From assembly GCA_947561395.2 (NCBI GenBank), contig OX387194.1, forward strand, positions 25,077,536 to 25,141,535: DNA of 64,000 bases. The letters are read 5' to 3'. Shown here piece after piece: positions 1 through 11,711 of the stretch (position 1 is its first letter; every line of letters begins with the position of its first letter). A program made the position numbers and the translations under genes. Source of the stretch: Buxus sempervirens (taxonomy: Eukaryota > Streptophyta > Magnoliopsida > Buxales > Buxaceae). The notes beneath the pieces are model-generated. The model was not told the origin of the DNA. It saw only the letters and a list, made by a program, of their open reading frames with translations, and did no database searches.

Positions 1-1752
1 GAAACATAGACAATATCCTAAACAAGCACCTAAGAGCATTAGCAGCAGATCCCGTATTCACCTCCCTTTCCTTAAAATAAGAAATTAAATAGCGATTTTG
101 ACAAAAAATTACCACCAATAACTTCCTTATCCCTGTTTCATTTCCCTAATATTTTAAATGTGCAACAGCAATTCATCAACCGTAAACACCAAAAATCTAT
201 CACCCACACCCATTCTTTCCTCTCTCACAAAAAAGGAAAAAAGAAAAAGGGTCGACGCTGTAGCAGGCGATTTTTGGTTTCTCCAATGAAATCCACCGCC
301 GACTCTCTCCGACGCCCATTCTAACCAATGCACAATCAAGATAGGAGAAAGAACCATAGAGCTCCTGGTTCATGCGCAACTATGGTCTCCAGGGATTCTG
401 GGTCAGAGAAGGCGGAGAATGAGCATGAGATTGAGAGAAAGAGAGAGTAGGTGTCTAGAGAACTGACTGCTTAAGAATAAGGGGAAAAGAAAAAAAAAGA
501 AAGAAAAAAGGAACAAAGAAACCGACCGATCAGAAAGTGTCGACTTAGTATGGATCGTCGCTGTGTTCTCGACTAATGAGTTGCAGCAGCACCATCTTGG
601 GCAGACGATCTATTCGAGCTGAAGCACCCGGAAAACCCTATATCGAGCTTTGATTGGTCCAGGAGAAGTAATGATGCAAGTGGAGAGGGTTGGGTTGGGT
701 TGGATCCTATCTAAAATTATTAACCCAAACTCAAATTGACCTGTACTAAACCCAAACGCAACCCTAAACTATTTCTTAAGTTGGAGTCAGGTTCTAAGTG
801 GCTCAAATTTATAACGGAAAATGGGTTTTTAGTGATATTTTTCAAAATAATTCTGATTTAGTTGTCCAATTCTTATTAATTGATAATTAATAATATTTTT
901 TAAACATAATTAGAAATTTACTGTTTAGAAAAAATATCTTCCGAAAATACTTTCAAAAGACTTGCAAACTTCAATTGTAACAAAATGAGTAAAACGGTTT
1001 TGAAAGTGTTTGGAGGGTATTTTTGAAAGAAATTTCTCATGAATAGTAAAATAGCATTGATTTGTAATTATTTTAAAAAGATATCACTAATTCTCAATTA
1101 ATAAGAATTGAATGACTGAATCTGGATTATTTTAGAAAAGTATCACTAAAAACCAATTCTCCCAATTAATAAGATCTTTTATAGGGATTTGGCTAGTTTC
1201 AACGGCCAATGAATCAAGGTTTCAACAAAACCTATGCTTCTATTTATCAGAAATGAAAATTTGGTGTGATTAAACGTGACTTCTTGAGATTGCTTGACAA
1301 ATTGAAATTTTTACATCCAACTCTGGTGGTGCACAGGACAATGCCAATAAACATATTAAGATAAAATTCATTAGCTTCTAAAAGTGGAGGTTCCATATAA
1401 TGCTTAGTTCCCACTTGACTTGGATCTTTGAACACTAACCAAAACAAAAGTAAATCAATAAATTCAATTACACATAGAAAAAGAAAGAGTTTCCCAACAT
1501 ATTGAAGGTTAGGGCTGCCAGCAAATGATGCATATTCAAGCTTTTGCACCTCACCGTTGTGGTCAATGGTCATGGATGCTGTGCAGCTCAAGGTGTGCTA
1601 CATCCTCAAAGCTCATTGTCGGACTGAGTTCATTGAATTTGTAGAACTACCCCCTTTTCAAGTCATGAGTTGGCCTCAAAAGCTATAGATTCAAGTAATA
1701 CTGCTAGAGAATAGCAACATTGCACACCAGAATTGAAATTGGCAGCAAGGTG
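1..1752. other. Unassigned DNA, no supported gene
   Basis: I recognise no gene here. The reverse strand at 1247-1591 is open for 114 codons but starts with TTG, has no family signature I know and is followed by ordinary AT-rich DNA, so I do not call it coding. A TC/GA-rich stretch at 420-520 and the sequence at 590-660 could be the 5' flank of a former gene. The segment is contiguous with 5016-5990 apart from the LTR inserted between them. Confidence 0.5.
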
Positions 1753-2546
1753 TGTAAAACCCTGAATTTTTGAATATAGTAATATAATAAATAAATCTAA
1801 ATATTGGACAATAAGTTAGATAAATATGAAAATATTAAGGTATAAAGAATTAATCCAAGTATTAGGGGATTAGCATGATGTTTCAGGTATGTATGTATTA
1901 ATAATTAAATAAATGATAGTAATTACGAGTTATTGGGAATTAGAATAGTAATTTAAATTAACTGGAAGATTAATTATAGATTTGACTTTAATTAATAGTA
2001 ATAGGAAAGTGAGGAATTAATTTAGAATAAATGGGGAAATAAGTCAAATATGAAGTTTGGGAAATATAGGTATTAATCCAAGTGTGTATCATGGCCAAGA
2101 ATATTATAGATAATAAATTTGAAAATTTTAGAAGAAATCCAATGGGTGGATATGAACTTAACAAGAGAGGGGTATTTTGGTCAATTCCTACTAGTTATTG
2201 GTTAATAATTAAATAGATTAATTAAATTATTATTAGACTTGAAAAATTATGTTAAACCTACGTTGGGTTTGTATTGACTATTCATAATGATATTTATAGC
2301 TTAATAAGTGGGAAAAGGGTATATTGGTAATTATAGTTGATTAAGAACCTTACGTTGAGGAGATGAGAAGTTTTAGTAATAATTAGAAATATGGGAATTA
2401 ATTTGCACGAAATTTAGGAAATAGTAGTTTTTCTTATATTGGATTTGAGAAAAAGAAATTAGAAGGAGTTGTAGAAGACTAGGAATTCGAGTGGGTTTAA
2501 TTAGAAAGTTTCCAAACCCTATTAAGACTTCAATTTTGGATGAGCA

Positions 2547-2554
2547 TATAAAAG
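2547..2554 (+). promoter_or_regulatory. LTR TATA box (1753-5015 copy)
   Basis: TATAAAAG about 795 bp into the LTR, followed by a purine-rich leader. Its position and strand fit the U3/R promoter of the element. No transcript start can be read from sequence alone. Confidence 0.6.
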
Positions 2555-3194
2555 AGAGACTTTAGGGAGGAATTAGGGTTTCTTTCAATTAAATCATATA
2601 GAGGAAAAGAGGAGAAAAGAGGGCTTTCACGTTTGGGGAATTTAGAGAGAGAATGTATTGTAGAAATTTCTGACCAGCGTTCATTAAAGTGCGATCTAGA
2701 AAAATCCGACCATTTTCAGCAGCATCAAATTTGAGGTTTTATTCAAGACTGGTGGAGTTTCAATCTGAACTATAGAGATGGTGTTATGAAGTCTTTAGAG
2801 GGGTGTAATAATAGCAAATTTCGGTAGTAACTTGAAGAGATAGATTTTGCGTTTTGAGGCAAGTAGTAACACTCCGTTTTGTTTTATCGTTGCATGATTT
2901 CATGTTTAGTCGTTTGAGTTTGCTTTGGAATTAATATATGATGATTTGAGATACTAAACCATATATTTTACACAATAGATTTTGTAGGTTTTGATCGACC
3001 TTACATGTGGCTCATGAATATTGTCGAGCATGTTTAAAGTATTAAGTTTCCTTAGGTTTTTATTTAGATTTATTGTAAACCTATTTTTAGATGAGTTTGA
3101 AATGATCTAGCATGTTTAGAGGTTGAAATATATGATTTAGAAGTGATTTGAGGAGTTAGTTTGATGTTTGATGCATAAAAAACTAGAACTTGAG

Positions 3195-3426
3195 CATGAT
3201 CGCCTAAGCAATCGAGGTTGTGTATTACTTAGAAATAAAGAAAAATTAGGTCGCCCAGCCAATCGCCTAAGTGATGGGCTAAGCAATTGTGTAAACGAGT
3301 AATTTCAGGGTAGGTTGCCTGCATGGTCGCCTAGGCGCCCACCTGAGTGCCCGTTGTTTACAAAAATTTCGTTTTAAGCTATTAGGCCACCCAGCATGGT
3401 CGCTTGAGTGACGAGGCTAAGCGACC
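3195..3426 (+). repeat. Degenerate 'CGCC-AAGCGA' word repeats in family-B LTR
   Basis: This zone repeats words such as CGCCTAAGCAATCG, CGCCCAGCCAATCGCC and AAGCGACC at irregular spacing. The same relative place in other family-B copies carries related words (34208-34395, 58683-58735) or a strongly amplified GGCGCC/CGCGCC version (63465-63755). It is GC-rich against an AT-rich LTR. Confidence 0.6.
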
Positions 3427-3787
3427 TCATCGAAATTTTGATTATGCACCAAATTAAATGTTATTTCATAACAAAATGATTTTAAAATGGATTTAAAAAT
3501 CTAAACCAAATAATTTTAGGGGGGGTTCAATTGTTTAAATAATTCTTTTGTGTTTTAAACAAATTGAAGAATGATTAAAGTTTGTTTGCAAATTGGTTGT
3601 CTGATTTGAAAATAAAATAGGGTTTTCGGTTATTTAAAAAAAAATCGATCTGGTTGATTTCTACATCTGTAAATCATATTGTTTAGACATGATTCAAGTC
3701 TTGAACAAACTACTTTATCTATATGCGAGATATGAATTATGGATTTATGCTCTTCCATGTATCATGGAATGATTTATAGACCATGAT

Positions 3788-4320
3788 GGCAATGTGAGAT
3801 TTGTTTACCATCTGCGGATGAGATTTGATTACCTCTTGCGGGAGAGATGGGTTACCTCTTATGGGGGAAATGTAATCACGATGTGATTGCATCCTACAGG
3901 GGAGATGTGCATGTTACCACCTGCGGATAAGATGTGTTACCTCCTGTGGGGGAGATGTAGTCCAAATTGGATTGCATCTTGAAGGGGAGAGACCTCCTGT
4001 GGGGGAGATGTAATCATAATATGATTGCATGCCATAGGGGAGACGTGTGAGTTACCTCCTGCGGGAAAGACGTGTTACCTCATGTAGGGGAAATGTGATT
4101 ACTACGGGATTGCATCCCACATGGTAGATGGGTGTGTGAGTTACCACTTGAGGGTGATGAAGCTATCTCTTGTGGTAGATGTAGGTGCCATGTGTTCACT
4201 TTCTATGGTTGAGTTATGTTATCTCCTGCAGGGGGTGCCTGTGGTCTTAGTGATGTGCATTCTCCTCTGGAGGAGGTGTGGATACTATGTGTTTACATCC
4301 TAAAGTAGAGGTAGGCTACT
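3788..4320 (+). repeat. Imperfect short repeats, 'TTACCTCCTGCGGGGGAGATG' type, 3' part of LTR
   Basis: Alternating imperfect copies of a ~20-bp word (TTACCTCCTGYGGGGGAGAT) and a second word (TGATTGCATCCYAYAGGGG) fill this stretch. They lie about 700-1200 bp before the LTR 3' end. The equivalent place in other copies has a different word: CCACCATGAGGG at 42880-42985, GTAGTGAACYNNNTTCACC at 34640-35030, CACCCTCATGGTGG at 37455-37545 (reverse copy). Confidence 0.65.
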
Positions 4321-5015
4321 ACCTGAAGGCGAGCCTTTATTACTGATTATATATGATTTGTTTTTCAATTGATTGATCGATTTAGCCATATTTTTTATAA
4401 GAATGGTTTTGAAAAAAAAATACCAATATGACATGATTTAGAATGATGAATTGTTTTAGGAAAAACTATTTGTATTAATTTGGGGAAAATTTTAGATTTG
4501 ATTTATACAGCTCTATCTCCTTGATTTGACGATATTTGTGATATTGTTTTGCAACTCATGGAAGGTTTTTAAAGGATATATAAACTGTTTTCTTGCATGC
4601 GTATTGCTACTTACTGAGATTTTATTTTCACCCTTGCTTTAAAATGTTTTATTTCGGGTGATCTTGGAGAGGACACCTTGGGTTAATTTGATAGTGGGCT
4701 TGAAGTGTAGAATATCCAGAAGTCAAGAGTAGCATTTTGATGTAGGTGTTTTTATTTTCCTAAAATATTAGTAGGTGATTTAGTTAAGTTTTGGGAATTA
4801 GTTAAGTTGTAGTTTGCCCTGTTAATTGAATATTTGATATAGTAGTAAGATTCTGATTCTAATGAGTAATTTAAGCTTCTTAGCACTCTAATAAATCTTC
4901 GTTCTTTTATTATCTACCTTTTGAGCTGATTGTGATGTACCACGAATTAATGCCTTGATCCGAGTCAACAAAAAAATATTATAAATAAAAAAAGACCCAG
5001 ATTTGGTGTGTTACA

Positions 5016-5997
5016 AGGTGTCTAAAGGTGCTTCAGTGCATACAGGACATGTTGAGAATGGTCATAAGAATGACCATCTACACTTTAAAAAGGAAAGAAG
5101 CAAGTGAATAGGCATGATGAAGTAGCTACGCTATAAAAGACTGGGCATGCGATTTTTATGGCTTCTTAAAAAGGAAAAAGAAAATCCATACCTATTCACA
5201 GGTTGTTGTCCTTCTCATCGTTCTTGTAAGTCAATGTCCTGATGCGGCATCGCCTGATTGTATTTGTAGCAAAGGAGCCACCATTAGGAGAGGTTGCTAC
5301 GCCAATAGGGGTCAAAGAAGAAGATGAGAGCATTGGACTCATGATAGATCTACGGAAGAATCAAGTTAAAGAACAAGGAATAAGCGTGGTTTTGGAAGAA
5401 TGGAGTGGAGAAGAAGGGTTCCAAGTGTAGCTACATTTAACCTTGGTTTTTATAGACAGTCTTTTTGGACTGTAAAGTGACAGCTTAGCCTAACCCATGC
5501 TCAAGTTTGGGCTTAAAATTAAGCACCGACCAAACTCAAACCCGAACTAAAACCTTGGATCCAGCTATTATTTGGGTTGGGTTGGGTGGGTTTTGGGCGG
5601 TTCGAGTAAAACTTATAGCTCTAAGGAGAACCCTATACTGAGCTTGATTTGGGACCAGCAACCACAATTGATCCTAAAGATTTCTGATTCAATCTTGGAC
5701 TTGCAAAAGAGGGATTAGAGACTTGTGAAGGGAGACAAGAGATAGGTTAGGCATCGAAGAAATAAAAATATTTTTATAAAAGTTAGCAATCACAATAGCA
5801 AGGTAAGTTAAGGGAAATATAAATTGTAACTCTAAAGCAAGCATTGTAAGAACTACCATTAGTGGAGCGTTCTTTCTAAGAAATAACCCACTAAGGGAGT
5901 ACAACCTTAAATACATATCAAAAAATACAACATTCAGCCACAATGCTATCAAATGAAGCCCACGGCCAATAACAAAAATTCGTTTCCCCTCCCTGCT
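5016..5997. other. Unassigned DNA after the solo LTR
   Basis: No gene recognised. The forward frame 5242-5430 (62 codons, ATG start, acidic) has no family signature and no splice context that convinces me. GGGTTGGGTTGGG-type repeats at 5570-5600 resemble those at 690-705. Confidence 0.4.
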
Positions 5998-7116
5998 TTA
6001 GTCTTTCTCAATTTCGTCCTCATCGTCATCCTCATCTTCATCCTCTTGATCCTGGTCAAGAGACAATTGAAGTTGAGCCACTGCTTCTTGTACCTCTGAA
6101 AGCTGACGGCTATGCGTCTCTTGAGTAGATCGAATCAGCAATAGTTCTGCGTGCGATTGTTGCTGGGTTGCATGAATCCTTCGCAAATATTCCATAACGG
6201 AAGATGGATCAAATGAAGCAGCAGCCGAAGAAGAACCAGCATGGGAGGTTCCTGCCTGGGAAGCTGCTTCACAAGGTCGACGAGGAGCAGTTAATCGAGT
6301 AGCGGCAGTAGAATGAGCAACACTCTGTGCTACGGTGGTAGGCCCAATAGGAGGTGGAAGCACTATAGGGTGCTCAATTTATGGAATTATGACTCCAAGT
6401 CCGTGCAGGAATCGGGTAATGAGGCAACCGAAAATCAGTTTTCGCTTCCTGGTGATGTGCTCTGCGATACGTAGCATCGCAGAAATTCTATGCGAAGGGA
6501 GGTCTATTGAATGACCTTGGAGTAATGCATAAAAGAACTGAAGTCTCTGGAGTGGGAGAGTATGTAAATGAGCCACCGGGGATATGTTGGTGCTCATAAT
6601 CCGAAGAATAACCGACCGAGGAGTTGGAAGATTATCAACCACTAGATGGGTTCCACGGAAATACGTTGTACTGTTGCGCACAAAAGATGCCATCTCATGA
6701 GGTGATGCGATGTCTGTTTCACTATAAGGATATCTAGGCTCAATCACTCTGGGTATCTCTAGTACTTGAGAAATGATATCAGGGGTGATCGAAAATGTTT
6801 GACCTCGAACATACATGGAAAATGCTGGAGGACTATTGGACCAACCATGTATGTTTGCATAGAACTCCCGAACTATGATGGGTTGAGGAGGTGTAAGATC
6901 TTTGAGCATAGGAGTCCAACCCCTAGAAGTAAAAACAGAAGTTATAGTGGGATCAAGCTCTTTGACTATTACCTCCCGCTCTAACAGAAGAGGCCGGTTG
7001 TGAAGGTGATCGCGAAACCTACCTTGTGCATGGCGGTCTAAAAACACTAACTCGTCTACTGGAGGAGGTTTTGTGTTAGACCTAGAACCACCGGTGGTTT
7101 TGCATCTTTTAGGCAT
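5998..7116 (-). pseudogene. Retroelement gag-like / 'putative plant transposon protein' ORF, interrupted by one stop
   Basis: Two consecutive reverse-strand open stretches are one protein. The first runs from ATG at 7116 (MPKRCKTTGG...) to TAA at 6381-6379. The second continues in exactly the same frame from 6378 to the stop at 5998. Together they span about 372 codons. The N-terminal part has the phrases REFYANIHGW and MYVRGQTFSITPD, typical of the putative plant transposon protein domain found in many plant LTR elements (I believe Pfam PF20167). The C-terminal part has a Ser/Ala-rich linker, a probable coiled coil rich in Gln (about residues 300-345) and a long Asp/Glu tail (QDEDEDDDEDEIEKD-like). 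The single nonsense codon makes this a recent pseudogene, or a read-through ORF. No protease, RT or integrase is seen nearby. Confidence 0.72.
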
Positions 7117-7993
7117 CTGCAAAAAAAAATTTAGAACAACATCCTGTAAAAACAATTAATAAAAGATGCATGTACGTAATTGTAAAAAGAACATTGGCAT
7201 AGGATGTAAAAGTATGAAGCAAGTGCATAATAGGAAAGAAAAGGTTCACAGTCTCCTCAAACTAGAAATTCATAGGATGTCAAAGTATGAAGCAGTTGTC
7301 CCAACTCTCATTGAGTCAAATAAGTAAGAATGTACATGCTACTGGACTAATTAAAAGACCACATATATCTAGGAAATATTAATGTTTATATCATTTAGAC
7401 ACTCTAGTAGCTATAACATAATGTTGTCAAGTTCCCCTCATTCACGGTGGAATAATGCAATGACAGATGCAAACTTCAGGAAGTGGGTTTCTGGAAATTG
7501 ATAATGCTTATCCATAAGTAAAGAAAGGCTACCCATACCCATAAGGAGTAGCCCCTCTGAACGGCCTGTCCTAATACTCATAAGATGTTAGCCTACTGGC
7601 TATCTGGTACAAAAATGATTATAGCACTTTTACCAAACTTTATGTAAGATATTTAATGTAATTACTATTTCAACAATTGTAGGAGTATAAATGACATAAA
7701 AAGAATAGTGTTTCCTTGTAGGTAAATGTAACTTCCAAATTTTCCGACCACTTTAGTGGAGATTTACCAACAGAAACAGAAATGATAGATTTCATTGAAG
7801 AAAAAGGAGCAATTACATTTACACCTAGTTAAGGACGTCAGGGCCTTAACCCTCAATTACCAAACATGCAGCGAGAGACCAATCAATAGAAATCCAACAA
7901 TTTTCTTTAACTTGCAGTTGTTCACTGGAAATTTAGGTCATAAGGGATGTTTACTTCTTATTGTTAATGTTGCTGTATATTATGGAGGCATTC
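7117..7993. other. Unassigned AT-rich DNA
   Basis: No gene recognised; presumably 5' flank of the retroelement ORF on the reverse strand. I see no promoter or LTR boundary in it. Confidence 0.4.
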
Positions 7994-8745
7994 TGTGCAC
8001 ACCTAAATCTGGGGCCTAGATCGCACATGAGGTGCACATGGAGGGTTTCGTGCGTGCCTCGGAACTTTCGGAGTTGCCACTGCCTGAGAGGTGCAGGCAG
8101 ACACGGTGTTTGCCCTATCCAGGTCTAAGTCTGGTCTGCGGCTTTTCAGACTTCTAGCTAAGTCCTCGGTTACGTCCGGGGAAAGCCCTAAGACACCCCG
8201 GCCCGCCCCGTCGGTCTAACGGGTCCCTCGGGTCTCCCTAGTTTATGAGTCAATTATCTCACTCTTCCTAGATCGATATGCTGTTTATTGGGTCTGGCGG
8301 GGCCCTCTGAAGGTGTGGGTCCCTTTTACTTTGATTTTATCTTTTTATTTAGTAAAGTGGGTCGGACCCGGGTCCCGTTGGAAGACCCGCGGATTGCCAT
8401 GGTTGGGCCTTGGGCCCAGTTGGGTTATCGGGTAACCCATTTGGTTATTTGTTAAACCTTATTTATTTACATTTTTTATTTGGACTTGATGGGATTGGAT
8501 TTGGCCCATTAGCCAAGGGTCAAGGGGCCTAGGCCTGTTTATTGAAAACAGGCCTGGTATGGGCCAGTCAAAATGTGGGCCACTCAAGTGGGCCCAAGGG
8601 GGGTCTTGGTGGGCCCATCTAGGCCCATAGTCTACTAATGGGCTAAAATAGCCCAAATAGCCTTATAAGGTCGGGTCAAGCCGATTCGGGTCGGAGTAGG
8701 TCCAACTGGGACAAAAATTAGATTTTTTAAGTTATATTTACACTG

Positions 8746-8850
8746 GCCCGTGTTTGCTATACGGGCTGCTCTTGCCCGTAAATAAAATCCGGTTTGGGCT
8801 CGCCCGTGAAACAAACACGGGCCTGCCCGGACCGTTCTGAGTTTACGGGC
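8746..8850. repeat. Palindrome zone II of the 7994-10399 LTR (GCCCGT motif)
   Basis: Three hairpin-forming units with arms GCCCGT/ACGGGC occur at 8746-8766, 8802-8822 and 8825-8850. The middle one is near-perfect: GCCCGTG ... CACGGGC. The same GCCCGT/ACGGGC arms form the promoter-proximal zone of this copy at 9664-9712. Confidence 0.8.
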
Positions 8851-9614
8851 GCAGCTAATTTTGCATTTTTGCTGCCGATTCTGCTTGAGATCAGTTCCGT
8901 GGCCTTCTCAGGTGTTCCGGTAGCTTCAGTTGGGATTCCAGATTCTTCAAAGTCCTTCCCTTTCTTCTTTTGGCCTAAAAGGCCTTCTTCTTCTTTCTTC
9001 CTCTTTTAACATGAAAACCAGCATCTTTTGGATGATCCATGATCATCTTTTGGAGGGGGGAAGTGGGAAATTACAAGGAACTCACTTAGCCTCAAGAAGG
9101 GTTCAATCCTTCCATGTCAAAGACTTAAAAAGGGTTATTTGATTAGTTAATCAAAGTTTTCCATAGACACTTTCTTTTTTCTCCTTTCTTGTAATGATCA
9201 ACCTTTTAATACCATCTTCTCATGGTACTCAAAACAGCAACTGAGTTAGTAACATTAAAAGTATTTAAAATAGACTAGAAAAGGAATTGAAATTGAAAAC
9301 ATTAGTGATAATGTCACATTATAACATCTAACATACTTACAATATGGTTTTCGCTAGTGATGATTTCCCCGGCGAATTTGGCAGGGCTTCCGCGTCCTCC
9401 AAAGATTCTAAAGTTGGGTTTGTAAGGGATTCAGTAGGTGGTTATGTTCAAAGGAAGATTAGAGAAGGTTTAGACATGGTTTTAGTGAGACAGGGGTATT
9501 TTGGGAACAAAATGGGTTTGGGTTTAGGGGTGGCAGCATTTGGGCAAAAGTTTGTCATGGGAACATTAGGGGAGGAAGGGGGAATCGGCCAAGGGATCAG
9601 GCTTGTCCAAATGA

Positions 9615-9633
9615 GGGGGGGGGGGGGGGGGGG
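9615..9633. repeat. G19 homopolymer
   Basis: Nineteen consecutive G on the forward strand, 7 bp downstream (in element sense) of the LTR TATA box. Length is likely variable and may be an assembly-sensitive spot. Confidence 0.95.
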
Positions 9634-9640
9634 CGCTCTC

Positions 9641-9648
9641 TATTTATA
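9641..9648 (-). promoter_or_regulatory. LTR TATA box (7994-10399 copy)
   Basis: Reverse-strand TATAAATA followed by GAGAGC. It lies 16 bp downstream of the palindrome array, and a GTAAGT splice-donor-like site follows ~300 bp later (near 9340). Confidence 0.6.
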
Positions 9649-9663
9649 GGCAAAAAGGCGCGT

Positions 9664-9712
9664 GCCCGTATTTAAAATACGGGCATGCCTTGCCCGTACT
9701 TTAAATACGGGC
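9664..9712. repeat. Promoter-proximal palindrome array (GCCCGTA/TACGGGC)
   Basis: Two perfect or near-perfect palindromes: arms GCCCGTAT/ATACGGGC at 9664-9684 and GCCCGTA/TACGGGC at 9692-9712. A weaker relative with CTGTATTT/AAATACGG follows at about 9827-9846. They sit immediately upstream of the reverse-strand TATA box. Confidence 0.85.
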
Positions 9713-10399
9713 GTGCTCTGCTCGTACTTCTAATACAGGTGAAAAACGCACATTTGCAACTCGCAGAATCAGCCGTACAGGACACGTGTCCCGCCGTACA
9801 GTGACGCGCGTCCTCTCCTAGAAGCCTGGCTGTATTTCAAATACGGTCCAGCACGTTTTTAAAATGTTTGGATTTCAAAACTTTATTCAATTTGATTTTT
9901 TGCAGATTTTGTTTGATTTTTCTGATTATTTTATTATAAAACGAGATTCCCTTTATTAAAATATTAATAAACACATTTATTTTATTGGTTTATTCCATTT
10001 TTTGCTGCCTTTTTGCCACATAGGCAGTTTTTCTGAAACTTCAACTGCCCATAACTTCTTCGTCCGGTGTACGATTTCAGCAAAATTAGTGTCATTGGAA
10101 CCGGCTCGAAACCACCTTTCGATTGGGATCAAGTTTGGCAGCTGAATTGGGGTCGAGCAAAAAGTCAACTTTTTGCTCCCCAAAAGTTTGACTAGCTCAT
10201 ATTTTTCTCATCTGGATTATGATTCTAGCAAACTCAGTTGCGTTGGAACCATGTTGAAATGCTCTTTTTAATGAGATGAAGTTTGAGGGCCAAATTTACT
10301 TGAATCAAAAAAGTCAATTTTTTGACCCCCTCAGGGTTTGACTTTTAGTTTGACTTTTCATTTTTTTCATTTTGGGGGTGCAAAAATCAAGTGCTAACA

Positions 10400-10942
10400 C
10401 ATTCCTTTTATTTTACCTAGCACAATTGCAAAATTGGACATGTCTGTTATTTAGTGCACACAACCTCATATATTGAAACATGTACACACGCAATATACCC
10501 ATTTGAACATCATGAAGACGGAAAAAAAAATTTTAACAGAGCATGATACCAGAACACCACTCAATGCTTTCAAGACGAAGAAGTTGTAAACAAAAGTTAT
10601 AACCAGACAAATCGCGTGGACATGCTCGATCGTTCTCTATGCATCACCCTACTCAAGTTGGATAATGTATAACCATAGCAAAACGAAAAGATCGAAAACA
10701 CAAACAAAAAAAAATAGAGAGAGACATCTCCACATACCTGGGACGACCACGAATATGCCCTAAATACGATCCCAACAACTTCAAAGACCTACGGATTGAA
10801 GCTCAAACACTTGGAAGATGAATGGAAGTGAAACTTGGAAGGAAGGAGAGGACTTGTAACTTCCAGTGAAACGTCGCGATGTGAAGTAAAGCGTTGCGCG
10901 AATGTCCTTAGGGTTTTAATCGTATTAGTTTTTGTTTTTAGT
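10400..10942. other. Unassigned DNA before the arrays
   Basis: No gene recognised. It contains one isolated copy of the 22-bp array word (GAGGACTTGTAACTT) near 10845-10860, ~850 bp before the array at 11712. Confidence 0.5.
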
Positions 10943-11660
10943 TTGACGCTCGAGCAAGCCCAAAACCGCCACTCTCTGTTATTTTGCGTTTCTATTAGTT
11001 ATGCGTTGACGCTCGACCGAGCGGAAATCGCCCCCAAACCTCCAATCTGGGTTTTCTAAAAATTGAGCCTTGACGCTCGAGCGAGCCCAAATCGGCCCAA
11101 AACCTCCACTCTCGGCTTCTATGGGTATTGATTACCTAACCTTGACGCTCGAGCGAGCACAAATCGCACCCAAACTGCCACTCTCGAGTTTTCTGAGGTT
11201 GTAGTCATAAGCCTTGACGCTCGAGTGACCCCAAATCGGCCCAAAACCGCCACTCTTGGCTTTTCTGAGTATTGATTACCTAACCTTCATGCTCGAGCGA
11301 GCACAAATCGCCCCCAAACCGCCACTCTCGGGTTTTCTGAGATTGTAGTCTTGAGCATTGACGCTCGAGCGAGCTTAAATCAACCCAAAACCGCCACCCT
11401 GGGCTTTTCTGAGTTTTTATTACCTAAACATTGACGCTCGAGCAAGTGCAAATCACCCAAACCGCCACCCTGGGCTTTTCTGATAATGTAGAATTAAGCC
11501 TGGATGCTCGAGCAAGCCGAAATCGGTCCAAAACCGCCACTCTCGGCTTTTCTGAGTATTGATTACCTAAGCGTTGACGCTCGAGCGAGGGTAAATCGCA
11601 CCCAAACCGCCACCCTAGGCTTTTCTGAGGTAGTTTAAACCCTTGACGCTCGAGCGAGCG
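10943..11660. repeat. 72-bp tandem array with 143-bp dimer structure, 11 copies
   Basis: The core TTGACGCTCGAGCGAGC recurs at 10943, 11006, 11070, 11142, 11213, 11286, 11358, 11430, 11501, 11573 and 11643. The first two intervals are 63-64 bp and the rest are 70-73 bp. From 11070 on, successive spacers alternate: type A carries GATTACCTAA, type B carries a TTGTAG/TGTAG...AAGCC-like end. The true repeat is therefore a ~143-bp dimer. The core contains the palindrome GCTCGAGC. No gene lies within; short open frames here are by-products of the repetition. Confidence 0.92.
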
Positions 11661-11711
11661 GAATTCGCTCAAAAAACGTCGTACTTGATTTTTCCAAAAT
11701 CCTTACACATG

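Larger units (their letters stand above)
1753..5015 (+). mobile_element. Solo LTR of a long-LTR retrotransposon (family B)
   Basis: The element begins TGTAAAACCC and ends GTGTGTTACA, and is flanked by the exact 5-bp duplication AGGTG (1748-1752 and 5016-5020), which fixes both ends and identifies an LTR insertion. It is 3263 bp with no coding capacity and no primer-binding-site/internal region that I can see, so it reads as a solo LTR left by recombination. A TATA box (TATAAAAG) lies at 2547-2554 on the same strand. Two internal repeat zones lie at 3195-3426 and 3788-4320. Related copies in this window: 33850-35930, 36171-37721, 39643-43458, 57073-59965, 60180-60803, 62068-62672 and 62673-64000. 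Very long LTRs with TGTAA...TTACA ends are typical of some plant Ty3/gypsy lineages, but the lineage cannot be set without internal sequence. Confidence 0.88.
7994..10399 (-). mobile_element. Solo LTR, family A, reverse strand
   Basis: On the reverse strand it begins TGTTAGCACTTG (10399) and ends GGTGTGCACA (7994). The exact 5-bp duplication CATTC flanks it (7989-7993 and 10400-10404). It is 2406 bp without coding capacity. Shared family-A landmarks in reverse-strand order: tandem AACTGAGTTTGC-type units (10231, 10081), a palindrome array (9664-9712), a TATA box (9641-9648), a GGCCCA-rich stretch (8380-8650) containing a second palindrome zone (8746-8850), then the conserved 3' block with GGCAACTCC (8075) and the CACCCCGG...GACCCG stretch (8190-8230). 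The other copies are 26969-32653, 37722-39055, 39056-45450 and 51131-54560. Confidence 0.88.

Noticed and set aside
1247..1591. 114-codon reverse-strand frame
   Set aside because: TTG start, no known domain; kept only as a note in the flanking-region entry.
1753..5015. Interpreting the 3.3-kb element as a complete retrotransposon with two LTRs
   Set aside because: I find no internal pair of long direct repeats, primer-binding site or pol domains, so a solo LTR is the simpler reading.
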